The notes: a model not told the origin generated them from the letters alone. A DNA stretch of 64,000 bases from Pseudoalteromonas aurantia 208 (GCF_014858725.1 NZ_AQGV01000009.1:248001-312000), one strand, 5' to 3'. Shown: positions 17,581 to 28,340, counted from the stretch's first letter. Translations and numbers: made by a program.

Positions 17581-17886
17581 TTACCAAGAAGCCTTTTTAA
17601 GGCCAGGAATTTCACCGCGCATAGCTGCTTCGCGAACTTTAATACGGCTCATGCCGAATTTACGAAGGAAACCATGTGGGCGGCCCGTAATGTTACAACG
17701 ATTACGTTGACGTGCAGGGCTAGAATCACGCGGTAGAGCTTGTAGCTTTAATACCGCATCCCAACGATCATCTTCTGATGCATTTACATCAGAAATGATA
17801 GCTTTTAGTGCCGCACGCTTTTCAGCGAACTGAGCAACTAATTTAGTGCGCTTTGCTTCGCGCGCTTTCATAGAATTCTTTGCCAT
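17581..17886 (-). CDS. rpsN: 30S ribosomal protein S14 (zinc-free form)
   Basis: This 101-residue protein has the S14 core [20 protein letters not shown]. It is the long form without a CXXC zinc ribbon, as in E. coli. Only one S14 is visible here. It lies between rplE and rpsH. Confidence 0.97.
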   Translation of the reverse strand: MAKNSMKAREAKRTKLVAQFAEKRAALKAIISDVNASEDDRWDAVLKLQALPRDSSPARQRNRCNITGRPHGFLRKFGMSRIKVREAAMRGEIPGLKKASW

Positions 17887-17896
17887 AACCCTACCC

Positions 17897-18436
17897 TTAT
17901 TTCTTAAATGGGAAGTTAAACGCTTCTAACAACGCACGGCCTTCCTCATCAGTTTTCGCAGAAGTTGTGATTGTGATATCCATACCGCGAACACGGTCTA
18001 CTTTATCATAATCGATTTCTGGGAAGATGATTTGCTCACGTACGCCCATAGAGTAGTTACCACGTCCGTCAAAAGACTTAGCACTTACACCGCGGAAGTC
18101 ACGAATACGAGGCATTGCAATTGAGACTAAACGCTCAAAGAAATCCCACATACGCTCGCCACGTAGGGTTACTTTACAACCAATTGGGTAGCCTTCACGA
18201 ATCTTGAAGCCAGCTACTGACTTACGTGCTTTCGTGATAAGCGCTTTCTGACCAGAGATTGATTCTAGATCTTTTACTGCATTTTCTAGAATTTTCTTGT
18301 CAGCTAGGGCTTCGCCCACACCCATGTTTAATGTGATCTTTTCGATCTGAGGGACTTGCATAACAGAGCTGAAACCGAACTTCTCTTGAAGTTCAACTAC
18401 TACTTTGTCTTTATATACTTCATGCAGTTTCGCCAT
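17897..18436 (-). CDS. rplE: 50S ribosomal protein L5
   Basis: This 179-residue protein contains [18 protein letters not shown] and [17 protein letters not shown], both L5 signatures. It binds 5S rRNA and contacts P-site tRNA. It is placed between rplX and rpsN. Confidence 0.98.
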   Translation of the reverse strand: MAKLHEVYKDKVVVELQEKFGFSSVMQVPQIEKITLNMGVGEALADKKILENAVKDLESISGQKALITKARKSVAGFKIREGYPIGCKVTLRGERMWDFFERLVSIAMPRIRDFRGVSAKSFDGRGNYSMGVREQIIFPEIDYDKVDRVRGMDITITTSAKTDEEGRALLEAFNFPFKK

Positions 18437-18451
18437 CGTCTACTCCAACTA

Positions 18452-18766
18452 TTAGATAGTTTTACCAGTAGATTTGAAGATACGTAATTTCTTACCGTCT
18501 TCAATCTTGAAACCTACACGATCCGCTTTACCAGTTTCCTGGTTGAAGATCGCAACGTTTGATACGTCGATTGACGCTTCTTTCTCAACAATACCACCAG
18601 CTTGTTGCAACTGCGGAACAGGCTTTTGGTGCTTCTTGATTAAGTTAATGCCTTCGACAAATACTCGACCAGCTTCAGTTACAACTGAAAGCACTTTTCC
18701 GCGCTTACCTTTGTCTTTACCGGCTAGTATAATTACTTCGTCATCACGACGGATTTTTGCTGCCAT
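18452..18766 (-). CDS. rplX: 50S ribosomal protein L24
   Basis: This 104-residue protein has a KOW motif near the N-terminus ([18 protein letters not shown]). It initiates large-subunit assembly. It follows rplN in the spc operon. Confidence 0.98.
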   Translation of the reverse strand: MAAKIRRDDEVIILAGKDKGKRGKVLSVVTEAGRVFVEGINLIKKHQKPVPQLQQAGGIVEKEASIDVSNVAIFNQETGKADRVGFKIEDGKKLRIFKSTGKTI

Positions 18767-18776
18767 GATAGATTCC

Positions 18777-19145
18777 TTATAGTACTTCTGGGGCTAGTGA
18801 AACGATCTTCATGAACTTTTCAGTACGCAGTTCACGAGTCACAGGGCCGAAGATACGAGTACCAACAGGCTGTAAGCTATCATTTAAGATAACAGCCGCA
18901 TTGCTATCGAAACGGATCAAAGAACCGTCCGGACGACGAACGCCTTTTCTAGTACGCACAACTACCGCGTTTTTAACATCACCTTTCTTCACTTTACCGC
19001 GAGGAATAGCTTCTTTAACAGAAACTTTAATGATGTCACCAATCGCTGCATAGCGACGGTGCGAACCACCAAGGACTTTTATACACTGCACTTTGCGAGC
19101 GCCGCTGTTATCAGCAACGTCCAGCTGAGTTTGCATTTGGATCAT
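18777..19145 (-). CDS. rplN: 50S ribosomal protein L14
   Basis: This 122-residue protein starts [20 protein letters not shown] from ATG at 19145, with GGAG about nine bases upstream, matching E. coli L14. The frame is open further left but lies in the leader. The signature [20 protein letters not shown] is present. First gene of the spc operon; no rpsQ precedes it. Confidence 0.97.
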   Translation of the reverse strand: MIQMQTQLDVADNSGARKVQCIKVLGGSHRRYAAIGDIIKVSVKEAIPRGKVKKGDVKNAVVVRTRKGVRRPDGSLIRFDSNAAVILNDSLQPVGTRIFGPVTRELRTEKFMKIVSLAPEVL

Positions 19146-19699
19146 CTGAATGAGCTCCGGTGTAGTTTTAACACGCTTTAATTTGTTTAAAATCAAAGCA
19201 CTTCGATTAAATACCACTCAAAAAACAATTACATTGTCGTTCAAGGGCGGGCAATTGTACCAGCAAAGTGCTAGGTTGGATAGCTCAATTTTTAATTAAT
19301 TTACGTATTCCACCGAGTTTCGCTGAGTACTTTTCTGATATGAGGACAAGGGGTTAGTTTTTCAAGATAGAAATTCAAACACACTCAACAGGTTAAGTTT
19401 TAACCAGCTATTTTGCATTTTATAAAAAAACTGTATTTAACTACTCAATTTAGTTACTCGACGCCCAACCTCTTCATTATTTGCAACAATGCCAGCAAAC
19501 ATTTTTAACGTGAGCTTTATACGTAGAGCAAAGCTCTTACAGATAAACTCCACCAATTACCACCGAGATTGACCGCCACTTTTTTGCGCTACTGTCTGAT
19601 GTTGCCATTCGTGATTTTAATACCCCCCGTTATTTCCCCTAGTTAACGGGCCATTTTATGTCGTGTATCTTCCTATTCAATAACCCTTATTGGGGGCGC
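19146..19699. other. spc operon leader and promoter region, no gene
   Basis: No coding region is seen. The first 110 bases are the rplN leader and promoter (see 19244-19262). Where most gammaproteobacteria have rpsQ and the rest of the S10 operon, this region is AT-rich and noncoding, ending at the dioxygenase gene at 19700. Confidence 0.6.
19244..19262 (-). promoter_or_regulatory. spc operon promoter (extended -10 with GC-rich discriminator)
   Basis: The minus strand reads TGGTACAAT then TGCCCGCCC, an extended -10 element at 19254-19262 followed by a GC-rich discriminator at 19244-19252. The E. coli spc promoter has a similar TATAAT plus GCCGCGCCC layout, linked to growth-rate and stringent control. 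No good -35 at 17 bases is seen, which fits an extended -10 promoter. The leader to the rplN ATG is about 100 bases. Confidence 0.6.
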
Positions 19700-20518
19700 T
19701 CAAAACTTAAAGCAATACTCAGCAGGTTCTATACGCAGTTGCTCTTGATAAAAGTCTGTTGGCAGTACAATGGCATTTGAGTCATTACCAGTGGCCTTCA
19801 ATTTAAGCTGTTCCATCAATTTGACTCTTTGATTAAGCCAATGCTCACTAAAGCGTGGATTGTTTTTTAAATGAGACACTGCCCTAAACTCAAAATAAAT
19901 CGTTCGCCGAAGGTCATTCGTTAATTGCTTGTCTGAGCCATGCACAGTATTAACATGGTGAATAACCACATCTCCCGCCTTTACCGCTATATTTTGACTT
20001 GCCACAGAGCCCTGCTCCACTGCCTCTTTGAATTCACATACACTGTGTGCTTGCACCTGTGAACCAGGGATCACTTTTAATGCCCCTTGCTCTGCGAGTG
20101 AATCATCTAAATAAATCCCCATTGTCACAATCCTTTCATCTGATCTCACAGCCATGTCTCTATGCCAGTCAAATGACTCTGTGTTAATAGGGTCCTTGAT
20201 CACAAGCGACTCATAAACGGGTAATACGGGTTCGCCAATCAATGCTTCAGCCACGTTGAGTACATTTAAATGGGTCAGCAAAGATGCAAAGTGTGCTTGA
20301 TATCTAAATAAGTCATTAATACGAGATATTGATAGCTGCCCGCTTTGTTTATACACGGCAATATTGTTGAGGTCTTTTCCTTGCATAGCCATCACTTTCG
20401 CATCAAATAGCAGTTGCTGTGCGTAGACTTGAAGTTGTGCTAACAACGCTGCTTCAATGCCTTGCTCAATGACGATATAGCCTTGCTGAGAAAATTCATT
20501 TTGCCACTGTTGTTTCAT
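19700..20518 (-). CDS. Phytanoyl-CoA dioxygenase (PhyH) family protein
   Basis: This 272-residue 2-oxoglutarate/Fe(II) oxygenase has iron ligands HRD (H119, D121) in FDWHRDMAV and distal H193 in VNTVHGS. Arginines R204/R205 in NDLRRTIYFEF are suited to bind 2-oxoglutarate. Family members hydroxylate diverse small molecules such as phytanoyl-CoA, ectoine or halogenated compounds; the substrate cannot be told here. It is a single gene between the AsmA terminator and the spc promoter region. Confidence 0.85.
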   Translation of the reverse strand: MKQQWQNEFSQQGYIVIEQGIEAALLAQLQVYAQQLLFDAKVMAMQGKDLNNIAVYKQSGQLSISRINDLFRYQAHFASLLTHLNVLNVAEALIGEPVLPVYESLVIKDPINTESFDWHRDMAVRSDERIVTMGIYLDDSLAEQGALKVIPGSQVQAHSVCEFKEAVEQGSVASQNIAVKAGDVVIHHVNTVHGSDKQLTNDLRRTIYFEFRAVSHLKNNPRFSEHWLNQRVKLMEQLKLKATGNDSNAIVLPTDFYQEQLRIEPAEYCFKF

Positions 20519-20552
20519 ATCTAAATATACCTTTTATTTTTATTCATATATG

Positions 20553-20584
20553 AAATAAAGGGCCGGTAAATCGGCCCTTTATTT
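20553..20584 (-). terminator. Terminator after AsmA-family gene
   Basis: AAATAAAGGGCCG (20553-20565) and CGGCCCTTTATTT (20572-20584) are perfect complements with a six-base loop. It separates the AsmA gene from the dioxygenase gene on the same strand. Confidence 0.8.
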
Positions 20585-20608
20585 AATACGCACTCTATAT
20601 GTAACCGA

Positions 20609-22561
20609 TTATCCCCCAAAAAGGCCTTTGAATTTATCTTTCAATTTATCCTTTAATTTGTCTTTCACGGTATCTTTTGCGGCACTACTTATATCTATAT
20701 TGACATCCACCTGATGAAAAGGCCCTTTAATGCGCAGCGGCACTTTAAAGCCGGTGCTTTTATCCGCACTGGCTTGCCCTTCAACAGTATCGACAATACC
20801 GGTTACCAAACGATAATTAACATAAGTTTTAGGTAAATCCACATCACCAGAACCACTGATCCGTATGAGCGGACTCGCTAAGCTCAAATCATTGTTATGG
20901 CCAACACCGTTTTTGAATACAAAGCTGCCGGTTAATGCTGAGAAATCGGTTTTCTGTTGCGGATCATAGTCGGCATTTAAACCGTCTTTCAATGATGAGA
21001 AGTCACCTTTAAGCATCTCTTTGGCTTTACGAGTCATTTCAGCAATATTGGCGCCTTTAACCCCCCCATCTTTAAAGCTAAACGCCATCTTACCCGCAAG
21101 TGCTGAAACGAATTGCTTTTGACTTTGTCCGTGAGTTGTTAAGTTCCAATCGATACTGCCTTTGCCCAATACTTTATCAAAGCCAACGGCATCGGTAAGT
21201 AAAGGTTCCGCATTGATGTTTTTTAACGCAAAATTTGTTGCGACTTTATAAGGACTGGCTGTTGCATCCACTTTCACAGTGCCTTTACCGCTCCCTTCAT
21301 ACGCGTTGAACTCATCTAGACCTAGTTGCACAACGCTATTTTTGAGTCGCAATGAAAATTGATTCTTGCCCAACGTAATATCGTGGGCTTTTAAACCCGT
21401 AGAACGCACCACAACGTGCGCATTAAGTTGCCCCAATGCCGATAAATCAATTGGGGAGTCATCCCACACTATGGGCTCACTTGGTGTTTGAGTTTCGGCT
21501 TTTTCTGAGGTTTTTCGCTCTACTGGTTCAGGAAGGTAAGGATTTAAATCTAACATGCCTAAATCAATATTGGCGTTAATATCCGGTTTTTCCCCCAGTA
21601 CAATTTTGCTTTGGCCTTTGATTTCTAACTCATCAAGTTTGGCAACCAAAGACTTCAGCGTAAACGTATTGCCAACAAACGACATACTTCCAGCAACACT
21701 AAATTGATTAAACGCGTTGTCTTTAGCTGATAACGCCATGTTTTGCCATTGAGTTATCGCTTTAACTGAGTCGCCAGCAAGGGTTAATTCGCCTTGAATG
21801 TTTTTACCTTGCTGCGCAATGACACCGTCGAACTCAACATTTAGTAATTGCGAATCAAGGCGCTGCTGAACACTGAACGTTTCTCCAACAATGGCCTTAG
21901 CGGGTGTATCAACCACCGAAGTCAATTCAAATTTCTGTGCTTGATAAGTAATTGCACCATTGATTGTCAATGCTTTATACAAAGACGGCAACTGAATACT
22001 TAAGTCAAGCTCATCGACGCGATGTTGTGCGCCGCTTTGGCCATCAATGTAAGCAATTGAGCCACCATAAATGGCCACTTCACCAAGACTGATATCAAAG
22101 CCGTTGGGTAATGACACAGCTGAGGCCGTTTGTGCATTTGGTTCTTGTGCAGTAACAGGACTATTTGGTTGGGTCGGAAATAGCTGCCAGTTGGGCAGGC
22201 CTTGTTTATCAGTTTCTAGCGTTATTGTTGGGTTATTAATAACAAAACGCTCTAATTTAGCCTCGCCTGATAGTAACGAAAGCCAAGGAATATGCACTGA
22301 TAATTGCTCCATAGCGAGCATATGTTCGGTACTTCCCGATGGCATATTTGCAAAACGCACATTATTTAAGGTGATATTTAAGCTGGGCAATATCGATACC
22401 GTGCTATCACCCGCTATTTGCAAAGTCCTACCGGTTGTCGACTCAACTTGCTGTGATATTTCGTCAATAATCGTCTGTGTTGGTATCAAAAATGGCGCAG
22501 CGACTGCCGCCCCCACCACTACGACAACCAGGCCGCCAACAACTTTAACTACTGCGTTCAT
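20609..22561 (-). CDS. AsmA family protein
   Basis: This 650-residue protein has one N-terminal membrane anchor (residues about 5-28, valine-rich) followed by a long periplasmic part. AsmA-type regions are seen near the N-terminus (TGRTLQIAGDSTVSILPSLN) and in the C-terminal half (GKGSIDWNLTTHGQSQKQ, MAFSFKDGGVKGANIAEM). The family belongs to the bridge-like lipid-transport group linked to outer-membrane phospholipid homeostasis. The C-terminus is a lysine-rich repeat (KDKLKDKLKDKFKG). It is monocistronic. Confidence 0.88.
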   Translation of the reverse strand: MNAVVKVVGGLVVVVVGAAVAAPFLIPTQTIIDEISQQVESTTGRTLQIAGDSTVSILPSLNITLNNVRFANMPSGSTEHMLAMEQLSVHIPWLSLLSGEAKLERFVINNPTITLETDKQGLPNWQLFPTQPNSPVTAQEPNAQTASAVSLPNGFDISLGEVAIYGGSIAYIDGQSGAQHRVDELDLSIQLPSLYKALTINGAITYQAQKFELTSVVDTPAKAIVGETFSVQQRLDSQLLNVEFDGVIAQQGKNIQGELTLAGDSVKAITQWQNMALSAKDNAFNQFSVAGSMSFVGNTFTLKSLVAKLDELEIKGQSKIVLGEKPDINANIDLGMLDLNPYLPEPVERKTSEKAETQTPSEPIVWDDSPIDLSALGQLNAHVVVRSTGLKAHDITLGKNQFSLRLKNSVVQLGLDEFNAYEGSGKGTVKVDATASPYKVATNFALKNINAEPLLTDAVGFDKVLGKGSIDWNLTTHGQSQKQFVSALAGKMAFSFKDGGVKGANIAEMTRKAKEMLKGDFSSLKDGLNADYDPQQKTDFSALTGSFVFKNGVGHNNDLSLASPLIRISGSGDVDLPKTYVNYRLVTGIVDTVEGQASADKSTGFKVPLRIKGPFHQVDVNIDISSAAKDTVKDKLKDKLKDKFKGLFGG

Positions 22562-22878
22562 ACCTTTCCCTATAAATCTGATTTGCGCTATGTCTATATA
22601 GTAGCCTTGCTACGCTATAAAATCATCAATGAGTTTGTGAGAGAATGTAGTCCAGTGCGCAAATCAATGTGATTGAAAAACAAGTATTTCATCTTATAAA
22701 CACATGCCTAAACGCACTCATTACCTAACAACACCCCAATTTGCTGGCACAATTATCTATTTCGGTGATTGTAACTTTCACATTCTTCGGTATGATCCAC
22801 GGCCTTGTCTGTTTAGCTCACTATTGGCTAAACTATTATGATTAAAATGTATGCATATGTGTGGAGGCTCTCGCCAAT
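22562..22878. other. Divergent intergenic region between AsmA and 22879 gene
   Basis: No gene is seen. It should hold divergent promoters for the AsmA gene (minus) and the unknown gene at 22879 (plus). No clear repeat or operator was recognised. Confidence 0.4.
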
Positions 22879-24045
22879 ATGAAGAAGTTGCTTATTTCCC
22901 CATCAAAAATGGCTCTAGGTGAACAAGAAAGTCAGATTTACCAAAATATTTTAAAACAGGCCACCGAGATAAGCTTAAACCTCATGGCTGTTAAAGTTGA
23001 GCAACACCCAGAAGACTTTTTAAGTTGGTGTTATGAGCTATATGATATTGCTAAAAATCGTATCAACTTTGATTTGCTAGATGATCATCAGTTGCCTACA
23101 GTCAAAAAGCTTCAAGACTTATTAGGATCAGCCATCAGCTTTTTACAACTGAAAACGTTGCGTGTCACTCCATGGCCTGTACTGACCGGTTTCGTAACAC
23201 AACATAGCGATGTGCTCGCACTTGAAGAACAACTCAAACTCACCGACTACATTGCAAACTTACGTGCAACACCATTGAAAGAAATGATTGTAGAAGACCG
23301 TTTAGCCTTTAGTGGTAAACATGCTGCTTCACTTGATCCTAGCATTTATAATTTTGATGTGGAGTGGTTTGCTTCAACTAAAAATGCCAAAGGCTTCCAC
23401 CAATTGTTTGCAGATTTCCCTGGCGAGTTTGATACTGCACTCGCATACATTCCACTTGAAGGTGCGGTCAGTGAGCAAGATTATCAGCAATTTATGGTTG
23501 CCTATCTAACCGCCTTTGCTAACAGTGACGAAAAACCAACTCTGGCACCAGCTACCCGCTTACTTGCGATGCGCCGCCCTGATGTATTTACACCCATCAC
23601 CAATGCGAAACTAGACGCTTTATGTTCTTCTTTAGGGATCACTAAACTAAACAATCGTGATTTTGAGCGCTATTGGACAGACATTGTTATGACAATTCAC
23701 GCTATGCCTTGGTTTACTATGACCTCACCTGCAGATGAATTTGAGCAGCAGCTTGCCAGTATCAAAGCGTTGATCCCTTGTTGGTTTTATCATGCAGACA
23801 AAGAAACCGCCAATCAGTCTAACTACATAAAATTACTAAACAAGCCAGCACGCAGTGCAAGCTCAGGGACTAGAAAAGCAGTGCGTCGCGGTAAAGAGTC
23901 TGCCGAAATTCTAGTTGACCGAGCACTCAGTGATGAATCAATCCCTGAACATATTCGCGATAAACGTGACTCAATTGTGGCTGAAGTAGAAAAAGGCCGC
24001 AGTGTTGATGAGACCATCTCATTAATGCGTGCTATTTTTGGCTAA
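22879..24045 (+). CDS. Conserved-looking hypothetical protein, 388 residues
   Basis: I do not recognise the family. The protein is soluble-looking, mostly helical and without signal peptide or membrane segment. It has tryptophan-containing motifs (DFLSWCYELYDIAKNR, DFERYWTDIVMTIHAMPW) and a basic patch before the end (SGTRKAVRRGKESAEILV), then an acidic helix. ATG at 22879 is chosen over the GTG at 22861 because GGAGG lies 11 bases before it, inside the longer frame. It stands alone, divergent from the AsmA gene. Confidence 0.75.
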   Translation: MKKLLISPSKMALGEQESQIYQNILKQATEISLNLMAVKVEQHPEDFLSWCYELYDIAKNRINFDLLDDHQLPTVKKLQDLLGSAISFLQLKTLRVTPWPVLTGFVTQHSDVLALEEQLKLTDYIANLRATPLKEMIVEDRLAFSGKHAASLDPSIYNFDVEWFASTKNAKGFHQLFADFPGEFDTALAYIPLEGAVSEQDYQQFMVAYLTAFANSDEKPTLAPATRLLAMRRPDVFTPITNAKLDALCSSLGITKLNNRDFERYWTDIVMTIHAMPWFTMTSPADEFEQQLASIKALIPCWFYHADKETANQSNYIKLLNKPARSASSGTRKAVRRGKESAEILVDRALSDESIPEHIRDKRDSIVAEVEKGRSVDETISLMRAIFG

Positions 24046-24310
24046 CACGTCTGTGTGTGGCTCGCAATGAGCCATACACGCGCATTATGACTGTTAATAG
24101 AGCGATATCTGCATTGCGATATACCCGTGCAACTTTTCTTTCTTTGCACCACATTTGAGCAACTTTTTTACAACAACTTACCCCTTCACCCTAGCAAGAA
24201 TAAAAAAATCAACTATACATCAATATATTGAACTAAAAATTCTTTGCTTTATTGCAACTGGCGCAACCATTGCAATATTCATGGCATCTCTAGCGCATTG
24301 AGGAATTACA

Positions 24311-24982
24311 ATGAATAAACTACTACCACTAATCGTTGCATCATCATTTATGAGCGTTACTTCGTTTCACTCGATGGCCGAAGTGACCGCAAACGTCGCA
24401 GCCAGCTCGAATTACTTTTGGCGCGGTATAACACAAACCAAAGATGGCTCAGCAGTATCCGGCGGAATAGATTATAGCGACGACTCTGGGTTCTATGCAG
24501 GTACTTGGGTATCCAATGTCGACTTTGGCAATAAAACCAGTTATGAACTTGACCTATATGCTGGTTTCTCTGGCGAGCGAGGTCAATTTGGCTACGACGT
24601 AGGTTACATACACTATGCCTACCCTGATGCTGAGGGGAGCATCGATTTCGGAGAGCTATACGGCGCCTTAAGCTGGCAATGGTTGAGCTTTAAAGCAAGT
24701 TACTTAACGCATGCACAAGAAGACCAAAGTACGGAGGAAGAAATGCTGTATTTAGAGTTGGGCGCCAGTTTCACGATATTGAATGACACAGATCTGTCGT
24801 TCCATATTGGCCGCTCAAGTGGTGATACTGTTTTAGAGTGGACCAGTGAAGATGACGCTTATATGGACTATGGCGTCAGCGTCGCTAAAAATGGTTTTAC
24901 CCTTGGCGTCGTCAAAACCGATTTAGATGCTGATGATGATGTCAAAGCCTATGTGAGCTATGGCCTCGACTTTGAGCTCTAG
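24311..24982 (+). CDS. TorF family putative porin
   Basis: This 223-residue protein has a signal peptide cleaved near SMA/EVTANV at about residue 24. The mature part starts ANVAASSNYFWRGITQTKDG, the hallmark of the TorF (Gcw_chp) family, and continues as alternating beta-strands ending YVSYGLDFEL, a typical outer-membrane beta-barrel terminus. The start has GAGGA upstream, and a terminator follows. Confidence 0.9.
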   Translation: MNKLLPLIVASSFMSVTSFHSMAEVTANVAASSNYFWRGITQTKDGSAVSGGIDYSDDSGFYAGTWVSNVDFGNKTSYELDLYAGFSGERGQFGYDVGYIHYAYPDAEGSIDFGELYGALSWQWLSFKASYLTHAQEDQSTEEEMLYLELGASFTILNDTDLSFHIGRSSGDTVLEWTSEDDAYMDYGVSVAKNGFTLGVVKTDLDADDDVKAYVSYGLDFEL

Positions 24983-25013
24983 GTTCAAAATTCTTAATAC
25001 ATATTTTTAATTT

Positions 25014-25038
25014 AAAAAGGGCCCGTGAGCCCTTTTTT
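25014..25038. terminator. Bidirectional terminator between TorF porin and aldo/keto reductase
   Basis: AAAAAGGGC (25014-25022) pairs with GCCCTTTTTT (25029-25038). It lies between two convergent genes, and the A- and T-tracts let it serve both. Confidence 0.8.
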
Positions 25039-25040
25039 CT

Positions 25041-25940
25041 TTATGGCACACTGTGCCCTGTGGAAGCTTGCCATATTCGGTACCACTGCTCTCTATCCAT
25101 GGATAAAGAAGCACTCTCTAGTGCCGCTTTAACCCGTGTGAGATTGCCGGTGCCAAGCACTATAGAAGGTTTACTGGGCAAAGTGGCCAGCCAGCAATAA
25201 ACCACCTGATCGATTGACTTTGCCCCTATCTCCTGTGCGACCTTGCTTAATGTCGTCTGCAACCGTAACGCTTTTTCATCACGATTACTAAACAGTCTTC
25301 CTCCTGCCAATGGTGACCAGAGCATAGGATGTATCCTTAGCTGCTGACATTGATCGAGTGTGCCATCGTCTAGCCCCTTCATTTCATAGGGTGAGCATTC
25401 AATTTGATTGGTTACAAGTGGAAAATCACAGCGAGATTGCAGCATAGATAATTGAGTTGGGGTAAAGTTAGACACACCAAAATTCAAAACATCACCTTGA
25501 CGCTTCAGTTGATTAAATGCCTTCGCCATTTCGTCAGCATCCATCAGGTAATCAGGTCGGTGGATCAGTAAAACATCTATTCTATCGGTATTAAAATGCT
25601 GTAAAGACTGTTCTACAGAAGCCATTATATGCGTATAACTTGAATCATAGTGATTTGCTTTACCTGTCAAACCGGTTTTAGCGATCGCCGGACGAATACC
25701 ACATTTGGTAATAATCTTTATCTCATCTCGAATACTGGGCGCCAATTTTAATGCTGCACCAAATGCAGCCTCACACTCATATTGACCATAAATATCAGCA
25801 TGATCTGTATGAGTTATGCCCAGTTCAATACATTCTTTCAAAAACGACACACATTGCTGATCAGACAGCTGCCAATCTAACAAACGCCAAAACCCCATTA
25901 CTAAGGGGTCAATCACTCGAGAACTCATTGTTTCACTCAC
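25041..25940 (-). CDS. Aldo/keto reductase (YdhF-like)
   Basis: This 299-residue NADPH-dependent reductase shows the family's catalytic elements: D48/Y53-type region [17 protein letters not shown] in KIITKCGI, and H in [11 protein letters not shown]. It resembles E. coli YdhF. Its start overlaps the purT stop by four bases, so it is translated from the purT transcript, although no metabolic link to purine synthesis is evident. Confidence 0.88.
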   Translation of the reverse strand: MSETMSSRVIDPLVMGFWRLLDWQLSDQQCVSFLKECIELGITHTDHADIYGQYECEAAFGAALKLAPSIRDEIKIITKCGIRPAIAKTGLTGKANHYDSSYTHIMASVEQSLQHFNTDRIDVLLIHRPDYLMDADEMAKAFNQLKRQGDVLNFGVSNFTPTQLSMLQSRCDFPLVTNQIECSPYEMKGLDDGTLDQCQQLRIHPMLWSPLAGGRLFSNRDEKALRLQTTLSKVAQEIGAKSIDQVVYCWLATLPSKPSIVLGTGNLTRVKAALESASLSMDREQWYRIWQASTGHSVP

Positions 25941-27124
25941 ACGTCTACCTGTATTTTTTCAATTATATTTTTAGCTTTATTCACTGCTCGCTCAACAGAC
26001 TCATCACGCGCAAGCGCCACACCCATACGACGAGTACCCGCAACTTCGGGCTTCCCAAATAGACGAATATCGGTGTGCGATTCGCTCAATGCCTCTGCCA
26101 CGTTGTCAAACGCCACGCGATTTGAATTCCCTGTTACCAAAAGCACACTGGATGCTGAAGGCCCTGAAAAATGAATATGCGGAATGGGCAAACCTAAAAT
26201 AGCACGCACATGAAGTGCAAATTCACTTAAATCTTGTGATATTAAGGTCACCATACCAGTATCATGAGGCCGAGGTGACACCTCACTAAAAAAGACCTCA
26301 TCACCTTTAATAAACAGCTCTACCCCAAATAACCCACGCCCACCTAACGCATCAGTCACTAGAGTTGCCACGGCTTTGCTTCGCTCTAGCGCCAAAGCAC
26401 TCATAGCTTGTGGTTGCCAACTTTGTTGATAATCACCATTTTCTTGTACATGCCCTATTGGCTCACAAAAACTCGTGCCTGCAATATGACGCACTGTTAA
26501 TAACGTGATTTCATAATCAAACTCAACAAAGCCCTCAACAATTACGCGACCCTGCCCAGCTCGACCTCCCTCTTGGGCATGCTGCCACGCCAGTTCGATA
26601 TCTTGAGAATGCTTAACAACACTTTGCCCTTTCCCTGATGAACTCATGATTGGTTTTATTACACATGGAAAACCAATTTCTGCAACGGCACGCTTAAAGT
26701 CATTTAAGGTATCAACAAATTGATACTTTGAAGTCGGTATATTGAGCTCTTCTGCTGCCAATCGACGAATACCTTCACGATTCATGGTTAGCTGAGTTGC
26801 TTTTGCACTGGGGACCACAGTAAAGCCTTGTGCTTCCAGTGCGACTAACTTATCCGTAGCTATGGCCTCAATCTCAGGCACGATATAATCAGGTTGCTCT
26901 AGTTGAATGATACGCTCCAGCTTGTCACCATCTAGCATAGACAATACATAGCGCCTATCAGCCACTTGCATGGCGGGGGCATTGTCGTATCTATCTAAGA
27001 CAACCACTTCACATCCTAAGCGTTTAAATTCGATGACCACTTCTTTGCCAAGCTCTCCTCCCCCACATAGCAAAACCTTGCATGCAGATATAGAAAAAGG
27101 CGTGCCTAACTTTCTTATTTTCAT
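25937..27124 (-). CDS. purT: Formate-dependent phosphoribosylglycinamide formyltransferase 2
   Basis: The 395 residues are near the E. coli length (392). PurT uses formate and ATP to make formyl-GAR in purine synthesis. The ATP-grasp fold is evident: N-terminal [20 protein letters not shown], the central [20 protein letters not shown] and the C-terminal [18 protein letters not shown]. The start has AAGGAAA upstream. First of two genes with the aldo/keto reductase. Confidence 0.96.
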   Translation of the reverse strand: MKIRKLGTPFSISACKVLLCGGGELGKEVVIEFKRLGCEVVVLDRYDNAPAMQVADRRYVLSMLDGDKLERIIQLEQPDYIVPEIEAIATDKLVALEAQGFTVVPSAKATQLTMNREGIRRLAAEELNIPTSKYQFVDTLNDFKRAVAEIGFPCVIKPIMSSSGKGQSVVKHSQDIELAWQHAQEGGRAGQGRVIVEGFVEFDYEITLLTVRHIAGTSFCEPIGHVQENGDYQQSWQPQAMSALALERSKAVATLVTDALGGRGLFGVELFIKGDEVFFSEVSPRPHDTGMVTLISQDLSEFALHVRAILGLPIPHIHFSGPSASSVLLVTGNSNRVAFDNVAEALSESHTDIRLFGKPEVAGTRRMGVALARDESVERAVNKAKNIIEKIQVDV

Positions 27125-27300
27125 AATATTTCCTTGGTAAGGTAGAATCGTATTCTATAGTGACTAATAAAAAAATGCTTGAGTAGTAAAGGTTTATTAC
27201 AGTAAAAACGCTGGGTGACAAGTTTTTATAATGATGAATAATCAGCCAACCTTGATCCCTGTGGAGAGAACGGGCACAATACCCGCACCAAGTAAATGGA

Positions 27301-28332
27301 ATGTTATTAATGTTAAGTACACAACCAAGGATTCAGGGACTTTACTGGTTTACACTTGTCGTTGGGCTATTATTTTGGGCCAGTAATTACTATTTATATT
27401 TCAACGTCGAACAGCTAACAGCCAGCTGGAAAACAGGCTTAACAATGTTATTCGGCTCGTTTGTCGCCGGATCGACACCGTTAGGCGGTGGCGCCGTTGC
27501 ATTCCCTATTTTAACTAAAGTGCTTGCGGTATCTGCTGAAGACGCAAAGGTGTTTTCACTGTTCATTCAATCTATCGGTATGTCATTTGCAACGCTATTC
27601 TTTATCAGTAAAAGAATAGAAATTGACTGGAAAACACTCAGTTACGCTCTGGTTTTCTCAGCCTTAGGGCAATTTGCATGCTTATTTATTCATATCGAAA
27701 GCGGCCTAGTTATCAAGCACATGTACACTTGCTTTTTATTACTGGTTGCAATTATATTGCTTGATAGCTTTACCCATACACCTAAGATATATCACCTTAT
27801 TTTTGCGCGTAAAAGACTGGCAACTGCGGCATTTATTGGCGGGGTGGTCAGCGGCTTCTTAGGAGCCGGTGCTGATACATTATTGTTTTTTTATTATGTC
27901 ATTCTGATGAAGCAACCTGCAAAAAAAGTGATCCCCACAACGGTTGCTTTGATGGCCGGCAACGCGATCATTGGTTCTGTACTCGTCTTATCCAGCAACA
28001 CTGCACCTTCACCATTTGTGATATCTAGCTGGTTTTTTGCTGCACCTATCGTGGCCATAGGCGCGCCATTAGGCGGGCTTATTATGACAAAGCTTCCGGC
28101 AAAATCTATTCTCGCCATGGTTATTTTTATTATTGCTTTAGAGGCCGTTACTACCCTCACACTACTACCACTTAATTGGCTGGAGGCTACCATAGTCTAT
28201 TTGCTATTAGGGTTATTGCTGGTCAAAATAAAAATCGAGATATTCTTTACACGATACAAGCCTGGGGTACAAAATATCATTCTCACAACCGGGCTCATTA
28301 GCCGACGAACCCGTATTCCTCCCAAGCCTTAA
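27301..28332 (+). CDS. TauE/SafE-type sulfite/anion exporter family protein
   Basis: This 343-residue membrane protein has about eight or nine hydrophobic segments. The TauE-type repeat is seen as GSFVAGSTPLGGGAVAFPIL and again as GVVSGFLGAGADTLLFFYYV. The family exports or imports sulfonates, sulfite or related anions; the substrate is unknown. Start could be ATG 27301 or the in-frame ATG at 27310; neither has a strong ribosome site. Confidence 0.85.
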   Translation: MLLMLSTQPRIQGLYWFTLVVGLLFWASNYYLYFNVEQLTASWKTGLTMLFGSFVAGSTPLGGGAVAFPILTKVLAVSAEDAKVFSLFIQSIGMSFATLFFISKRIEIDWKTLSYALVFSALGQFACLFIHIESGLVIKHMYTCFLLLVAIILLDSFTHTPKIYHLIFARKRLATAAFIGGVVSGFLGAGADTLLFFYYVILMKQPAKKVIPTTVALMAGNAIIGSVLVLSSNTAPSPFVISSWFFAAPIVAIGAPLGGLIMTKLPAKSILAMVIFIIALEAVTTLTLLPLNWLEATIVYLLLGLLLVKIKIEIFFTRYKPGVQNIILTTGLISRRTRIPPKP

Positions 28333-28340
28333 AGTCTCTG

